A stretch of DNA of 50,981 nucleotides from positions 1 through 50,981 of the forward strand of contig JAJDNV010000193.1 in the NCBI GenBank assembly GCA_022340545.1. The letters run 5' to 3'. Under the pieces are notes generated by a model. That model searched no databases. It saw only the letters and a program-made list of their open reading frames with translations, and was not told the origin of the DNA. The position numbers and the translations under genes were made by a program. This stretch comes from Acidobacteriota bacterium. GTDB taxonomy: Bacteria > Acidobacteriota > Vicinamibacteria > Fen-336. This document shows positions 36,317 through 43,951 of the stretch, piece after piece; within the stretch, counting starts at the first letter, position 1; every line of letters starts with the position of its first letter.

Positions 36317-38566
36317 TCAGGGGAGCAGTTCGAGGAGGGGCGAGATTCGAGGGGAGATACCGCTCTGCCGGAAGTAGTCGGGGAGCGTGTCGACGCCGGC
36401 CTGTGCCGCCTCCCGTCCGTCGAACACGCCCCAGCACACCCGGAAGCAGGCGCGACCGTTGAGGGTGACCGGCAGGATGAAGATCTCGTTGCCGCTGACG
36501 TTCTGCGCGGCCTTGCGGATCGTGTCCGGCGAGCAGGCCGCCAGCACCTGGATGCTGTAGCTTCCCTGGGCGCCGGCCGACAGCGATGATGCGAAGGCCT
36601 GGGCCGACTGGTCGAACGCCCCCTGTCGGAAGAGGGCCAGGGCGTCTCCCGCGGGGGCGGCCGGCGGCGGCGCCGGAGCTGCGGCCGGCGGCGGCGTGGG
36701 CGCCGGGGTCGGCGTCGGGGTGGCCACGGGGGCCGGAGCTGCCGCGGTCGCCGCGGGTGTGGGTGCGACGGCCTCCGGCGGAGTCGCTGTGGCCGTCGGG
36801 GAGGGCGCGGAGGCGACCGTCGCCGGCGCGGACAGGGCCGGCGTCGAAGCGGGCGTGGGCCGGGTGGACTCCGGAGACGGCGTGGGCTCCGAGGGCCGGC
36901 CGAGCAGGAAGTAGCCGGCTCCCACGCTGGCGACCAGGAGACCGGCCAGGCCGGCGAAGAGGGGGGCCCGCGAGCCGCGCGTGCGGCGGCCCGCCGCCCG
37001 CCGGGACGTCGCCGAGGTTCCGAGCGTCGCGGACGGGCCACCCGTCCGGAACTGAGGCTCCCACTTGTCGTGTCGCGGCCGATCGACCGTGCGTTCCGCC
37101 TTCCCTGATGCCGAGGGGTTGAGGAGGGCGTCGAGAGCCGCGAGGTCCTCCTGCGTCGGACGAGCGGCGGAGTCGGGAGACGAGGACGCCGGAACGGGAG
37201 CCGGGGGCTCGGCCGCCGGCGCGCTCGGAGGCGGGGCAGCGAGCGAGATCTCGGGTCCAGCCGCGGGGGTCTCGGGCCCGGGTGCCGGCTCCTCGCTGGG
37301 CGGAGTGTAGACCGGGCGATCCCCGGGGACGGTGTCCGCCTCCTTGCGGGGCGGAGCATCGACCGTGAAGCTCGGAACCGGCGCCTCCACCGGCGGCGGC
37401 GGGGCCGGCTCGGGTGGGGCCTGGGGTTCCACGGGCAGAGCCATGGTCGGCTCCGGGGCGGGGGCCGGGAACGACGGTGCGGCGAATGGAGGGGGAGAGG
37501 GCTGCGGCTCGCTGAACTCGAAGCCCGTCGGCTCGGCGCTGGGAGGGGGTGGTGCGGCCTCCGGCTCCGGCAGGATGCCCACCGGCTCCTCCGGCTCGGA
37601 AGGAGGGGGACCCGCGGGTGTCTCCGGCTCCGGCAGGACACCCACCGGCTCCTCCGGGGGAACCTCGGCTGGTGCCTCGGCCGCCGGCTCGGCATCCAGG
37701 ATCGCGAAGGAGGGCGCGGCCTCCGAAGGGACGATCGGCGGAGCGGCACCGGGCTCGGCGGGCGGCGGGGGCGTGGCGTCCGGGACACCGTCCGGGACCG
37801 GCTGCTCCCCGAAGCCGCTCAAGGCCTGCTCCGCGAGATCGAGCTCCGAGCTCGCGGCGTCCTTTCGTTGGACGATCCCGAGGAAGATCATCGCGCAGGC
37901 CGTCTTTGCCGCGTCGAGCTCGTCGAGCCTCGTCAGGGCGACCGCGTCCTGGAGCGTTCGCTCACCATCGAGACGCTCGAGCAGGGGCCAGACCTCGGCC
38001 CGGACGTCCGTGAGAGCCGCCTCGGCGTCGGGGGCCGCCTCCAGGACCACGGTCATGTCGCCGCCCAGGTGCCGCAACGCAAACTCCCGCTCGGCGATTC
38101 TCTGGACGGCGGCCAGCAGGAGCTTCTCGGTGGACAGCTTGAGGTCCACCGCCCCCTTGGGCAGGACACCGTCCTCGAACTCGAACGTGCCCGAGGCCCA
38201 CGAGATCACGTCGGAGAGGATGCGTTCCACCTTCACGCGGGCGGCATCGCCGAGCTCGCGCTGGTTCACGAAGCCGCTTTCCGCCAGGACCTTCGCGAGG
38301 GGGTTGCCCGGGCCCACCTTCTCGTTGACCTCGTCGAGCTGCTCGCGGGTGATCTTGCCGCTCTCGATGAGGATCGCGCCCAGTTGGTCGCGCGGGTCGT
38401 TCGACGAGCCGAAGAGGACGCGGCCACCCCGGAAGTAGAGGGCCTTGGGGTGCACGGGCCCGTTGACCTTGAGGGAGCCGGTGGCCCCCTGGCGATGAAG
38501 ATCCACCAAGAGGTGCGGGAACGACGTCGGATCGATGTTCCCGCTGACGGGGAACGGGTCCGCCAT
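36317..38566 (-). CDS. DUF4388-domain protein with Pro-rich linkers, membrane helix and SPOR-like C-terminus
   Basis: 749 residues. The N-terminus (1-115, SLKVNGPVHPKALYFRGGRVLFGSS) matches the DUF4388/PATAN-type domain found in regulatory proteins of Deltaproteobacteria, Acidobacteria and relatives. A helical region runs to about 250, then a long Pro/Ala/Glu-rich stretch (about 255-520). A single transmembrane helix (about 535-556, LFAGLAGLLVASVGAGYFLLG) and a Pro/Thr/Ala-rich periplasmic linker follow. The final 90 residues (YSIQVLAACSPDTIRKAAQ...CFRVCWGVFDGREAAQAG) look like a SPOR domain, which binds peptidoglycan lacking stem peptides. The layout would link a cytoplasmic module to the cell wall. 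ATG 38566 has GGAGG 5 bases upstream. Confidence 0.8.
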   Translation of the reverse strand: MADPFPVSGNIDPTSFPHLLVDLHRQGATGSLKVNGPVHPKALYFRGGRVLFGSSNDPRDQLGAILIESGKITREQLDEVNEKVGPGNPLAKVLAESGFVNQRELGDAARVKVERILSDVISWASGTFEFEDGVLPKGAVDLKLSTEKLLLAAVQRIAEREFALRHLGGDMTVVLEAAPDAEAALTDVRAEVWPLLERLDGERTLQDAVALTRLDELDAAKTACAMIFLGIVQRKDAASSELDLAEQALSGFGEQPVPDGVPDATPPPPAEPGAAPPIVPSEAAPSFAILDAEPAAEAPAEVPPEEPVGVLPEPETPAGPPPSEPEEPVGILPEPEAAPPPPSAEPTGFEFSEPQPSPPPFAAPSFPAPAPEPTMALPVEPQAPPEPAPPPPVEAPVPSFTVDAPPRKEADTVPGDRPVYTPPSEEPAPGPETPAAGPEISLAAPPPSAPAAEPPAPVPASSSPDSAARPTQEDLAALDALLNPSASGKAERTVDRPRHDKWEPQFRTGGPSATLGTSATSRRAAGRRTRGSRAPLFAGLAGLLVASVGAGYFLLGRPSEPTPSPESTRPTPASTPALSAPATVASAPSPTATATPPEAVAPTPAATAAAPAPVATPTPTPAPTPPPAAAPAPPPAAPAGDALALFRQGAFDQSAQAFASSLSAGAQGSYSIQVLAACSPDTIRKAAQNVSGNEIFILPVTLNGRACFRVCWGVFDGREAAQAGVDTLPDYFRQSGISPRISPLLELLP

Positions 38567-38605
38567 CCAGCCTCCGTGGCGTCGCCCAGGGGCGTGGGCC
38601 AGAGC

Positions 38606-38620
38606 GACGCATCATGCGTC
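38606..38620. promoter_or_regulatory. Palindrome in divergent promoter region, possible operator
   Basis: GACGCAT-C-ATGCGTC is a perfect 7-bp inverted repeat in the leader of the DUF4388 gene. The half-site GATGCGTC recurs at 38668-38675, inside the spacer of the divergent NYN-gene promoter. A TAATAT -10-like box for the minus strand lies at 38629-38634. Binding of a common regulator is inference. Confidence 0.35.
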
Positions 38621-38653
38621 TTTTCAGCATATTACCATGGTCGGCCCCCTCCG

Positions 38654-38683
38654 TTGACATCCTTTCCGATGCGTCGCTAGACT
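38654..38683 (+). promoter_or_regulatory. Sigma-70-type promoter of the NYN-domain gene
   Basis: A perfect TTGACA (38654-38659), an 18-bp spacer and TAGACT (38678-38683). The predicted start near 38690 leaves a 71-base leader that ends in GGAGG before the GTG. Confidence 0.65.
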
Positions 38684-38760
38684 GGCGACGGACCCTCTCG
38701 CCGCCGCTCGGCCTTCTCCTGCTCCCCCGTACCAGGTGGTCCGAGCATTGTGGAGGCCCG

Positions 38761-39228
38761 GTGCCCTACGTCATCGACGGCAACAACCTGCTCGGGTCGT
38801 GGGGCGGCCCCGCGGTCCGCGGTGATGGCCGCGTGGAGGTGTTGCGGCGGGTCGCGGCGTTCTGCCGGGCTCGGGGAGCCCGCGCGACGATCGTCTTCGA
38901 CGGCGCCCCGTTTCGGGCCGAGCTGGGCGGGCAGGAGATGGGGCGGGTGTCGGTTCGCTTTCCGCCCACCGCGTCCGACGCGGACTCCGTCATCCGGGAA
39001 ATGATCGACGCGGCGGCCCGGCCCTCCGAGCTCACCGTGGTCAGCTCGGACAAGGCGGTCTACTCCTACGCGCGCACGCGCGGGGCCCGGGCTCTCCGCG
39101 CCCGGGAGTGGAGCGCCCTCGCCCGGGGCGCCGCACACCACCCGCGGCGGACCCCCCGCGAGGGCTCGGAGAAGCCCGAGCGTGAGACCGACATCGAAGG
39201 GTGGCTCGAGCGCTTCTCGCGCCGGTGA
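38761..39228 (+). CDS. NYN-domain (YacP-like) RNase-fold protein
   Basis: 155 residues. The opening YVIDGNNLLG supplies the first acidic residue of the NYN/PIN-like fold, with ATIVFDGAPF in the middle and the acidic TASDADSVIREMI and VVSSDKAVYSYARTRGARAL blocks later. YacP-type NYN proteins are endoribonucleases; in Bacillus, Rae1/YacP cuts mRNA on the ribosome. The C-terminal 35 residues are charged and probably flexible. GTG 38761 follows GGAGG at 5 bases, a well-formed start. Confidence 0.85.
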   Translation: MPYVIDGNNLLGSWGGPAVRGDGRVEVLRRVAAFCRARGARATIVFDGAPFRAELGGQEMGRVSVRFPPTASDADSVIREMIDAAARPSELTVVSSDKAVYSYARTRGARALRAREWSALARGAAHHPRRTPREGSEKPERETDIEGWLERFSRR

Positions 39229-39269
39229 GCTGCGCGACGGCCGTCGCCCTCGCTTGACGCCGCCAGGAC

Positions 39270-39283
39270 CTTGAGGAGTCAAG
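39270..39283. promoter_or_regulatory. Dyad upstream of the sigma-54 promoter, candidate activator site
   Basis: CTTGA-GGAG-TCAAG is a 5-bp inverted repeat centred about 150 bp upstream of the predicted start, a usual distance for enhancer-binding proteins. Related half-sites, CTTGAC at 39253 and TCAAG at 39360-39364, lie nearby. The 361-base gap 39229-39589 has no gene I can support. Confidence 0.3.
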
Positions 39284-39402
39284 GCTTCCCCCGCGTCACC
39301 TGCCAGGCCGTCACCCGCGGTTGACGCTGCCGGAGGTCTCGAAGGAGCGCCCACTCCTCTCAAGTGACTGATGGGCGCAGGCTCGAGCCGCCACCCGTGG
39401 CC

Positions 39403-39417
39403 TGGCACCGAGGTTGC
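39403..39417 (+). promoter_or_regulatory. Sigma-54 (RpoN) promoter of the comEA-like/prepilin operon
   Basis: TGGCAC (39403-39408), five bases, TTGC (39414-39417), preceded by C. This matches the -24/-12 consensus fully, with GG at -24 and GC at -12 correctly spaced. The expected start is near 39429, giving a 160-base leader. Pilin genes are often RpoN-dependent. Confidence 0.7.
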
Positions 39418-39442
39418 CCCTCACAGGGGTGTCGTGCGGCGG

Positions 39443-39489
39443 CCCGGCGCCCGGACGCCGAAGGGAGAGTCGGTGCTCCGGGCGCCGGG
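39443..39489 (+). other. Long hairpin in the leader of the comEA-like gene
   Basis: CCCGGCGCCCGGA (39443-39455) pairs perfectly with TCCGGGCGCCGGG (39477-39489). Further pairs (CCGA with TCGG) extend the stem inward. It lies about 15 bases after the predicted sigma-54 start. There is no T-run, so it is not a standard terminator; it may stabilise or regulate the mRNA. No known riboswitch class is recognised. Confidence 0.5.
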
Positions 39490-39589
39490 AAGCCTCGTCG
39501 GCGAACGGGCCGTGTGGCCCCGCCGGGATTCGTGAGGCCGTCGCGCGGCGGTGTTCCACAAACGCGTAGCTCCCAGCAAGGAGGAGATG

Positions 39590-39907
39590 ATGACTCTTCG
39601 CCGCACGGTCGCTACTGGTCTGGCCGTGGTGATGGCGGCCCTTCTGGCCGCCGCCCCTGCGGTCGCCGCGGCCAAGGCCGCGCCGACCGGGAAGGTCGAC
39701 CTCAACACCGCCACCGTCGAGCAGCTGACGACGCTGCCCGGCGTCGGAGCCAAGCTCGCCGCCCGAATCGTCGAGTACCGCGAGAAGGTGGGCCGGTTCC
39801 GCTCCGCCGACGAGCTCCTGAACGTGAAGGGGATCGGCGAGAAGAACTTCCAGAAGCTCGAGCCGTGGTTGACGGTCAGCGAGCCGTCGCGAGAGGGCTC
39901 GAGGTAG
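39590..39907 (+). CDS. ComEA-like helix-hairpin-helix protein, exported
   Basis: 105 residues. A signal peptide (about 1-26, VATGLAVVMAALLAAAPAVAAA) precedes a duplicated helix-hairpin-helix module (about 33-98): VDLNTATVEQLTTLPGVGAKLAARI, then FRSADELLNVKGIGEKNFQKL. This is the DNA-binding part of ComEA, which draws transforming DNA through the envelope, but the membrane anchor and linker of full ComEA are missing. ATG 39590 is 5 bases after AAGGAGG; the adjacent ATG 39587 is too close. Located just downstream of a sigma-54 promoter and upstream of a prepilin gene, which supports a pilus/competence role. Confidence 0.85.
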   Translation: MTLRRTVATGLAVVMAALLAAAPAVAAAKAAPTGKVDLNTATVEQLTTLPGVGAKLAARIVEYREKVGRFRSADELLNVKGIGEKNFQKLEPWLTVSEPSREGSR

Positions 39908-39961
39908 GAGGGGCGAGAGGGGCGGTCCGCGCCGTGCGGGCCGTCCCCCGCCCGACTCGGC

Positions 39962-40534
39962 ATGGGATCACGAGGCTTCTCGCTCACCGAGATGCTGGTC
40001 GTGACCGCCGTGATCGTGGTCATGGCCGCGGTGGGATTCCCGAACTTCCGGGCCTTCACCGCGGAGGCCCACCTGCTCGGGGCGGCCCGGACGTTCAAGG
40101 GCGAGTTTCGCCGGGCGCGCTCGATGGCCGTGCGCTCCGGGGTGTACACGGCGATCCGCTTCGAGCGGCGTCTCGAGGGTGAGATGTACGCGGTCTACGC
40201 TGACGGCAACAGCAACGGAATCCGCTCGAGCGACATCCTTGCCGGCAGGGACAGACTCGTCGCCGGACCGTTTCCCCTGACCGGCGGGGCGCCGGGCGTC
40301 CGGGTTGGCATCATTCCCGGCACGCCGACCCCGCCCCCGGGCCGGGGGGAGCTCACCGGCGACCCGATCCGCTTCGGACGCTCGGACATCCTGTCCTTCT
40401 CCCCCCTCGGCACCGCGACGCCCGGGACCTTCTACCTGGCCGGAGATGGAGTGCAGGCGGCGGTCCGGGTGACCGGGGGCAGCGCCCGGGTCCGTCTCAT
40501 GACCTGTCGCGGAGGGGTGTGGAGGGCGCGGTGA
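39962..40534 (+). CDS. Type IV prepilin-like protein (GspH/FimT family)
   Basis: 190 residues. The N-terminus GSRGFSLTEMLVVTAVIVVMAAVGFPNF is a class III prepilin signal: cleavage between Gly and Phe, Glu5 of the mature protein and a long hydrophobic helix. The globular part (about 60-190) follows the GspH/FimT pattern, with FKGEFRRARSMAVRSGVYTAIRF. It is likely a minor pilin or pseudopilin processed by PilD, which is not in the window. No ribosome-binding site is obvious before ATG 39962; it follows comEA-like by 54 bases. Its stop overlaps the next gene's GTG. Confidence 0.9.
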   Translation: MGSRGFSLTEMLVVTAVIVVMAAVGFPNFRAFTAEAHLLGAARTFKGEFRRARSMAVRSGVYTAIRFERRLEGEMYAVYADGNSNGIRSSDILAGRDRLVAGPFPLTGGAPGVRVGIIPGTPTPPPGRGELTGDPIRFGRSDILSFSPLGTATPGTFYLAGDGVQAAVRVTGGSARVRLMTCRGGVWRAR

Positions 40535-40905
40535 GGCCGAAGACGGTCGCGCCCTTCCACGTCGAGCGAGTCGACCCGCCGGACGGAGCGACCGGGGTCC
40601 TTCGGGACGACCCGGTTCTCGTCCGGCTCTCGGCCCCGGTCGACCCGGATCGGCTCAGTGAGGCCACCGTCGAGGTCCGTGAGGCCGATGGGGCGGTGCC
40701 GTCGCGGGTGGAGACCCTCGACGGGGGACGGGTCCTCGTGTGGTGGCCCGGCCGCGGCCTCCGCCCGGGGCGAGAGCATCACGTCGTGGCAAGGGGCCTC
40801 CGGGATCGACGAGGTCGGGAGGCGCCGGCGCTCGCGAGTCGGTTCACACCGGGGCCTCTCTCGGGTCGCGAGATCCGATCGCCAGTGACAGAGGACCCAC
40901 CTTGA
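40531..40905 (+). CDS. Small Ig-like (SbsA/Big_5 type) domain protein
   Basis: 124 residues. The sequence VERVDPPDGATGVLRDDPVLVRLSAPVDPDRL, followed by VEVREADGAVPSRVETLDGGRVLVWWPGRGLRPGREHHVVARGLRDRRG, is the bacterial Ig-like fold found in surface and pilus-tip proteins, here as a single stand-alone domain. No signal peptide is visible, which is odd for this fold. GTG 40531 overlaps the prepilin stop (GTGA), with GGAGGG 4 bases upstream. A pilus-associated role is inferred only from the operon. Confidence 0.7.
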   Translation: MRPKTVAPFHVERVDPPDGATGVLRDDPVLVRLSAPVDPDRLSEATVEVREADGAVPSRVETLDGGRVLVWWPGRGLRPGREHHVVARGLRDRRGREAPALASRFTPGPLSGREIRSPVTEDPP

Positions 40906-40941
40906 GGAAGAACCGCCATTCAGACTCGGCACACCGGGCTG

Positions 40942-40950
40942 TGCTAGATT
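40942..40950 (+). promoter_or_regulatory. Extended -10 promoter of the haem gene cluster
   Basis: TGCTAGATT (hexamer TAGATT at 40945-40950). The start near 40957 leaves about 10 bases before the ATG at 40967, with no ribosome-binding site. Confidence 0.45.
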
Positions 40951-40966
40951 GGATCAGCGGTTTCCG

Positions 40967-41782
40967 ATGGACTCCCGCGTCTATCTCTTTCTCAGCCTCA
41001 TCCTCTACGCCGTAGGCGCCGTCCACGTCTTCGTCCACGTGGTCACACGACGCCGCCTGCTGACGACGCTGACCGTCGCCTCGACGCTGCTCGGCTTCGC
41101 CTTTCACACCGCGGCGCTGTCGCAGCGCTGGACCGAGGAAGGGCATTTCCCGGCGGTGGGTCTGAGCGACGGGGCGTCGTTCCTGGCCTGGGCCACCGTC
41201 CTCGTCTTTCTCCTCGTGTACCTCACGACCCGGGTCGATGCCCTCGGCCTCTTCGCCTACCCGTTCGTGTTCGTGCTGGTCTGCGTGGCCAGCCTGTCTC
41301 CGACCTCCGGGCGGCCCGACTCCGTCCTCCGCGGCCTCTTCCTCCCAGTGCACACCGTTCTGGCGGTCTTCGGCTACGGGGCCCTCTTCGTGGCCTTCAC
41401 GATGGGTGTCCTCTACCTCATCCAGGAGCACGAGCTGCGCTCCCGCTCGCCCCACCGCGTCTACTACGTGGTCCCCAGCCTGGAGCGCTGCGACACCATC
41501 GGAGGGCGTGCCGCGATCGGCGGATTCGCCTTCCTGACCCTGGCCATCCTGACCGGCTTCAACTGGAACATGAGCCTGAACGGACGGTACTGGACCGGAG
41601 ACCCGAAGGAGTGGGCGGCGATCTGCGCCTGGCTGATCTACGTCGTTCTCATCACCGCTCGCTACCGGGCGGGGTGGGGAGGCCGGCGGGCGGCGTGGCT
41701 CGGGATCGCCGGCTTCGCCATTGTCGTCTTCACCTTCGCCTGGGCCACCCTGGTGCCCGGGGTGGAGGCCGCGGCCCCGTGA
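40967..41782 (+). CDS. CcsA/HemX-type cytochrome c assembly-family membrane protein
   Basis: 271 residues with about eight membrane helices, starting SRVYLFLSLILYAVGAVHVF. Conserved His residues appear in FHTAALSQRW and PVHTVLAVFGYG. The YWTGDPKEWAAICAWLIYVVL segment carries the DPKE signature of CcsA/ResC-type haem handling proteins. Placement directly before hemA-hemC-hemD matches the HemX position in Gram-positive and delta-proteobacterial clusters, where it modulates glutamyl-tRNA reductase or moves haem. Which of the two roles applies is not decidable here. The GTG of hemA overlaps its stop. Confidence 0.85.
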   Translation: MDSRVYLFLSLILYAVGAVHVFVHVVTRRRLLTTLTVASTLLGFAFHTAALSQRWTEEGHFPAVGLSDGASFLAWATVLVFLLVYLTTRVDALGLFAYPFVFVLVCVASLSPTSGRPDSVLRGLFLPVHTVLAVFGYGALFVAFTMGVLYLIQEHELRSRSPHRVYYVVPSLERCDTIGGRAAIGGFAFLTLAILTGFNWNMSLNGRYWTGDPKEWAAICAWLIYVVLITARYRAGWGGRRAAWLGIAGFAIVVFTFAWATLVPGVEAAAP

Positions 41783-43029
41783 TCGTCGTCGTCGGGCTCA
41801 GCCATCAGACCGCGCCCCTCGCGGTGCGCGAGGCCCTGGCGTTCCCGAAGGACCGGCTGGGCGAGGCCCTCGAGCGGGCACGGGAGGAGGCCGGTCTCTC
41901 CGAGGCCATGATCCTCTCGACCTGCAACCGCGTGGAGGTCTACGGCCGTGCCCCGGAGCCGGTCAGCCGACACGTGGCGGAGTTTCTCGCCCGCTTTCAC
42001 GACCGCCGGCTCGACGAGCTGGGGTCGCAGGTCTACCAGCTCGAGGGAGACGCCGCGGTCCGGCACGCGTTCCGCGTCGCGGCCAGCCTTGACTCGATGG
42101 TCCTGGGCGAGACGCAGATCCTCGGCCAGGTGAAGCGGGCCTACGAGGCGGCGGAGGAGGCCGGCTCCCTCGGCTCGGTGCTCAACGCCCTCCGCAACCG
42201 CTCGCTGGCCGCGGCGAAGCGGGCGCGGACGGAGACGGCGATTGGCCGAAACGCAGTGTCGGTCTCGCACGTGGCGGTGGAGCTGGCCCGGAAGATCTTC
42301 GGCGACCTGCGCGACCGCTCGGTTCTCCTCGTCGGGGCGGGGAAGATGAGCGAGCTGGCCGCGCGGCAGATGGTCCGGGGCGGGGCCCGGGCCACCGTCC
42401 TCGGAGGGCGCACCTTCGAGAAGGCGGAGCAGCTGGCGGCGGCGCTCGGGGGGCAGGCGGCTCCCCTCGAAGCGCTGCGATCCTCGATGGCCGAGGTGGA
42501 CGTCGTGATCAGCGGGACCGGGGCGCCCGGTCTCGTCGTGAGACGCGAGGACGTCGAAGAGGCGCAAGCCGCGAAGCGCAACCGGCCGCTCTTCCTGATC
42601 GACATTGCCGTCCCCCGCGACATCGAGCCCGAGGCGGCCAGGGTGAAGGGGGTCTTCCTGTACGACCTCGACGATCTGCGCTCGGTGGCCGAGGCGAACC
42701 TGCGGGAGCGGCGCAAGGAGGCGGCGTCCGCCGAGGCCATCCTCGAGGAGGAGATCGGTGCGTTTCTCGAGTGGCGACGCTCCCTCGACGTGGTCCCTCT
42801 CCTCGTGGAGCTCCGAAGCCGTGCCGACGAGATCCGTCGGGCCGAGGTGGACAAGGCCCGTCGCCGCCTGGGCCCCCTGACCCCGGAGCAGGAGAAGGCC
42901 CTCGACGCGGTGACGAGCGGGATCGTCAACAAGCTGCTCCACTCCCCGACGGTCGAGCTGAAGAGGATGGCCGGCAACCGTCACCACACCGAGCACGTGG
43001 GACTCATCCGGAAGCTGTTCGGGCTGTGA
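41779..43029 (+). CDS. hemA: Glutamyl-tRNA reductase
   Basis: 416 residues. It reduces Glu-tRNA(Glu) to glutamate-1-semialdehyde, the first committed step of the C5 haem pathway, using NADPH. The catalytic Cys49 is in ILSTCNRVEVYG. VVGLSHQTAPLAVRE at the start, FRVAASLDSMVLGETQILGQVK, the NADPH-binding VLLVGAGKMSELAARQ and the C-terminal dimerisation region are all intact. GTG 41779 overlaps the previous stop (GTGA). Confidence 0.97.
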   Translation: MIVVVGLSHQTAPLAVREALAFPKDRLGEALERAREEAGLSEAMILSTCNRVEVYGRAPEPVSRHVAEFLARFHDRRLDELGSQVYQLEGDAAVRHAFRVAASLDSMVLGETQILGQVKRAYEAAEEAGSLGSVLNALRNRSLAAAKRARTETAIGRNAVSVSHVAVELARKIFGDLRDRSVLLVGAGKMSELAARQMVRGGARATVLGGRTFEKAEQLAAALGGQAAPLEALRSSMAEVDVVISGTGAPGLVVRREDVEEAQAAKRNRPLFLIDIAVPRDIEPEAARVKGVFLYDLDDLRSVAEANLRERRKEAASAEAILEEEIGAFLEWRRSLDVVPLLVELRSRADEIRRAEVDKARRRLGPLTPEQEKALDAVTSGIVNKLLHSPTVELKRMAGNRHHTEHVGLIRKLFGL

Positions 43030-43054
43030 GCGACGCGACGGAGGCGCACCCCCG

Positions 43055-43951
43055 ATGAGCCGGATCCGGATCGGCACCCGCGGCAGCGCGCTTGCCCGGT
43101 GGCAGGCGGAGCACGTGGAGGGGCGCCTCACCGCCCTCGGCCACGAGGTGTCTCTCCAGGTGATCACCACGACGGGGGATCGTCTCCTCGACCGACGCCT
43201 CGAGGCCGTGGGAGGGAAGGGAGCGTTCCTCAAGGAGATCGAGGAGGCGCTGCTGGCCCGGGAGGTGGACCTCGCGGTGCACTCCCTGAAGGACGTGCCC
43301 ATCGGGCAGCCCGAGGGGCTGGAGCTGTGTGCCATGCTGGAGCGGGCCGACCCGCGCGATGCCCTGCTGTCGTCGCGCGCGGGGCTCGACGAGCTCCCGC
43401 ACGGGGCGACGGTCGGGACGACCAGCCTGCGGCGGCAGGCCCAGCTGCGGGCGATCCGGCCCGACCTCGAGATCACCGACCTCCGAGGCAACGTCGACAC
43501 CCGCATCCGGCGGCTGCGCGAGGGCCGGTTCGACGCGATCCTGCTCGCCATGGCCGGCCTGCTCCGCCTCGGTCGCGCCGACGAGGTGAGCGAGCCCCTC
43601 GACCCGCGCCGTGTCGTGCCCGCGCCCGGGCAGGGCACGATCGCCCTCGAGTGCCGGACCGGGGACGTGGCGGTTCGCGAGGCGGTGGCGCCCCTCGATC
43701 ACCCCTCGACCGCCCGCCGGGTGGGAGCGGAGCGGGCCTTCCTCTCGGCCCTGGGCGGGGGGTGCAACGTTCCTCTCGGGGCCCACGCCTTCGAGGATGA
43801 AGAGGGTCTGGAGCTGATCGGCCTGGTGGCCCGCGTCGACGGCGCGGAGCTCCTCCGGGGCGAGAGGCGGGGAGACGACGCCCACGACATCGGCGTCGCC
43901 CTCGCTGAGGATCTGCTCGTCCGAGGGGCGGGGTCCCTCCTCAACCCGTGA
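43055..43951 (+). CDS. hemC: Hydroxymethylbilane synthase (porphobilinogen deaminase)
   Basis: 298 residues. It joins four porphobilinogens into hydroxymethylbilane. It opens IRIGTRGSALARWQA, has AVHSLKDVP and TTSLRRQAQLRAIRPDL, and binds the dipyrromethane cofactor through Cys237 in LGGGCNVPLG. ATG 43055 lies 25 bases after hemA with GGAGG upstream. The stop overlaps the hemD GTG. Confidence 0.97.
   Translation: MSRIRIGTRGSALARWQAEHVEGRLTALGHEVSLQVITTTGDRLLDRRLEAVGGKGAFLKEIEEALLAREVDLAVHSLKDVPIGQPEGLELCAMLERADPRDALLSSRAGLDELPHGATVGTTSLRRQAQLRAIRPDLEITDLRGNVDTRIRRLREGRFDAILLAMAGLLRLGRADEVSEPLDPRRVVPAPGQGTIALECRTGDVAVREAVAPLDHPSTARRVGAERAFLSALGGGCNVPLGAHAFEDEEGLELIGLVARVDGAELLRGERRGDDAHDIGVALAEDLLVRGAGSLLNP

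Noticed and set aside
39361-39440. Possible GEMM (cyclic di-GMP) riboswitch before the pilin operon, as in some delta-proteobacteria.
   Set aside because: The conserved AAGGCAAAC and GCAAAGCC segments are absent, and this stretch instead contains the sigma-54 promoter.
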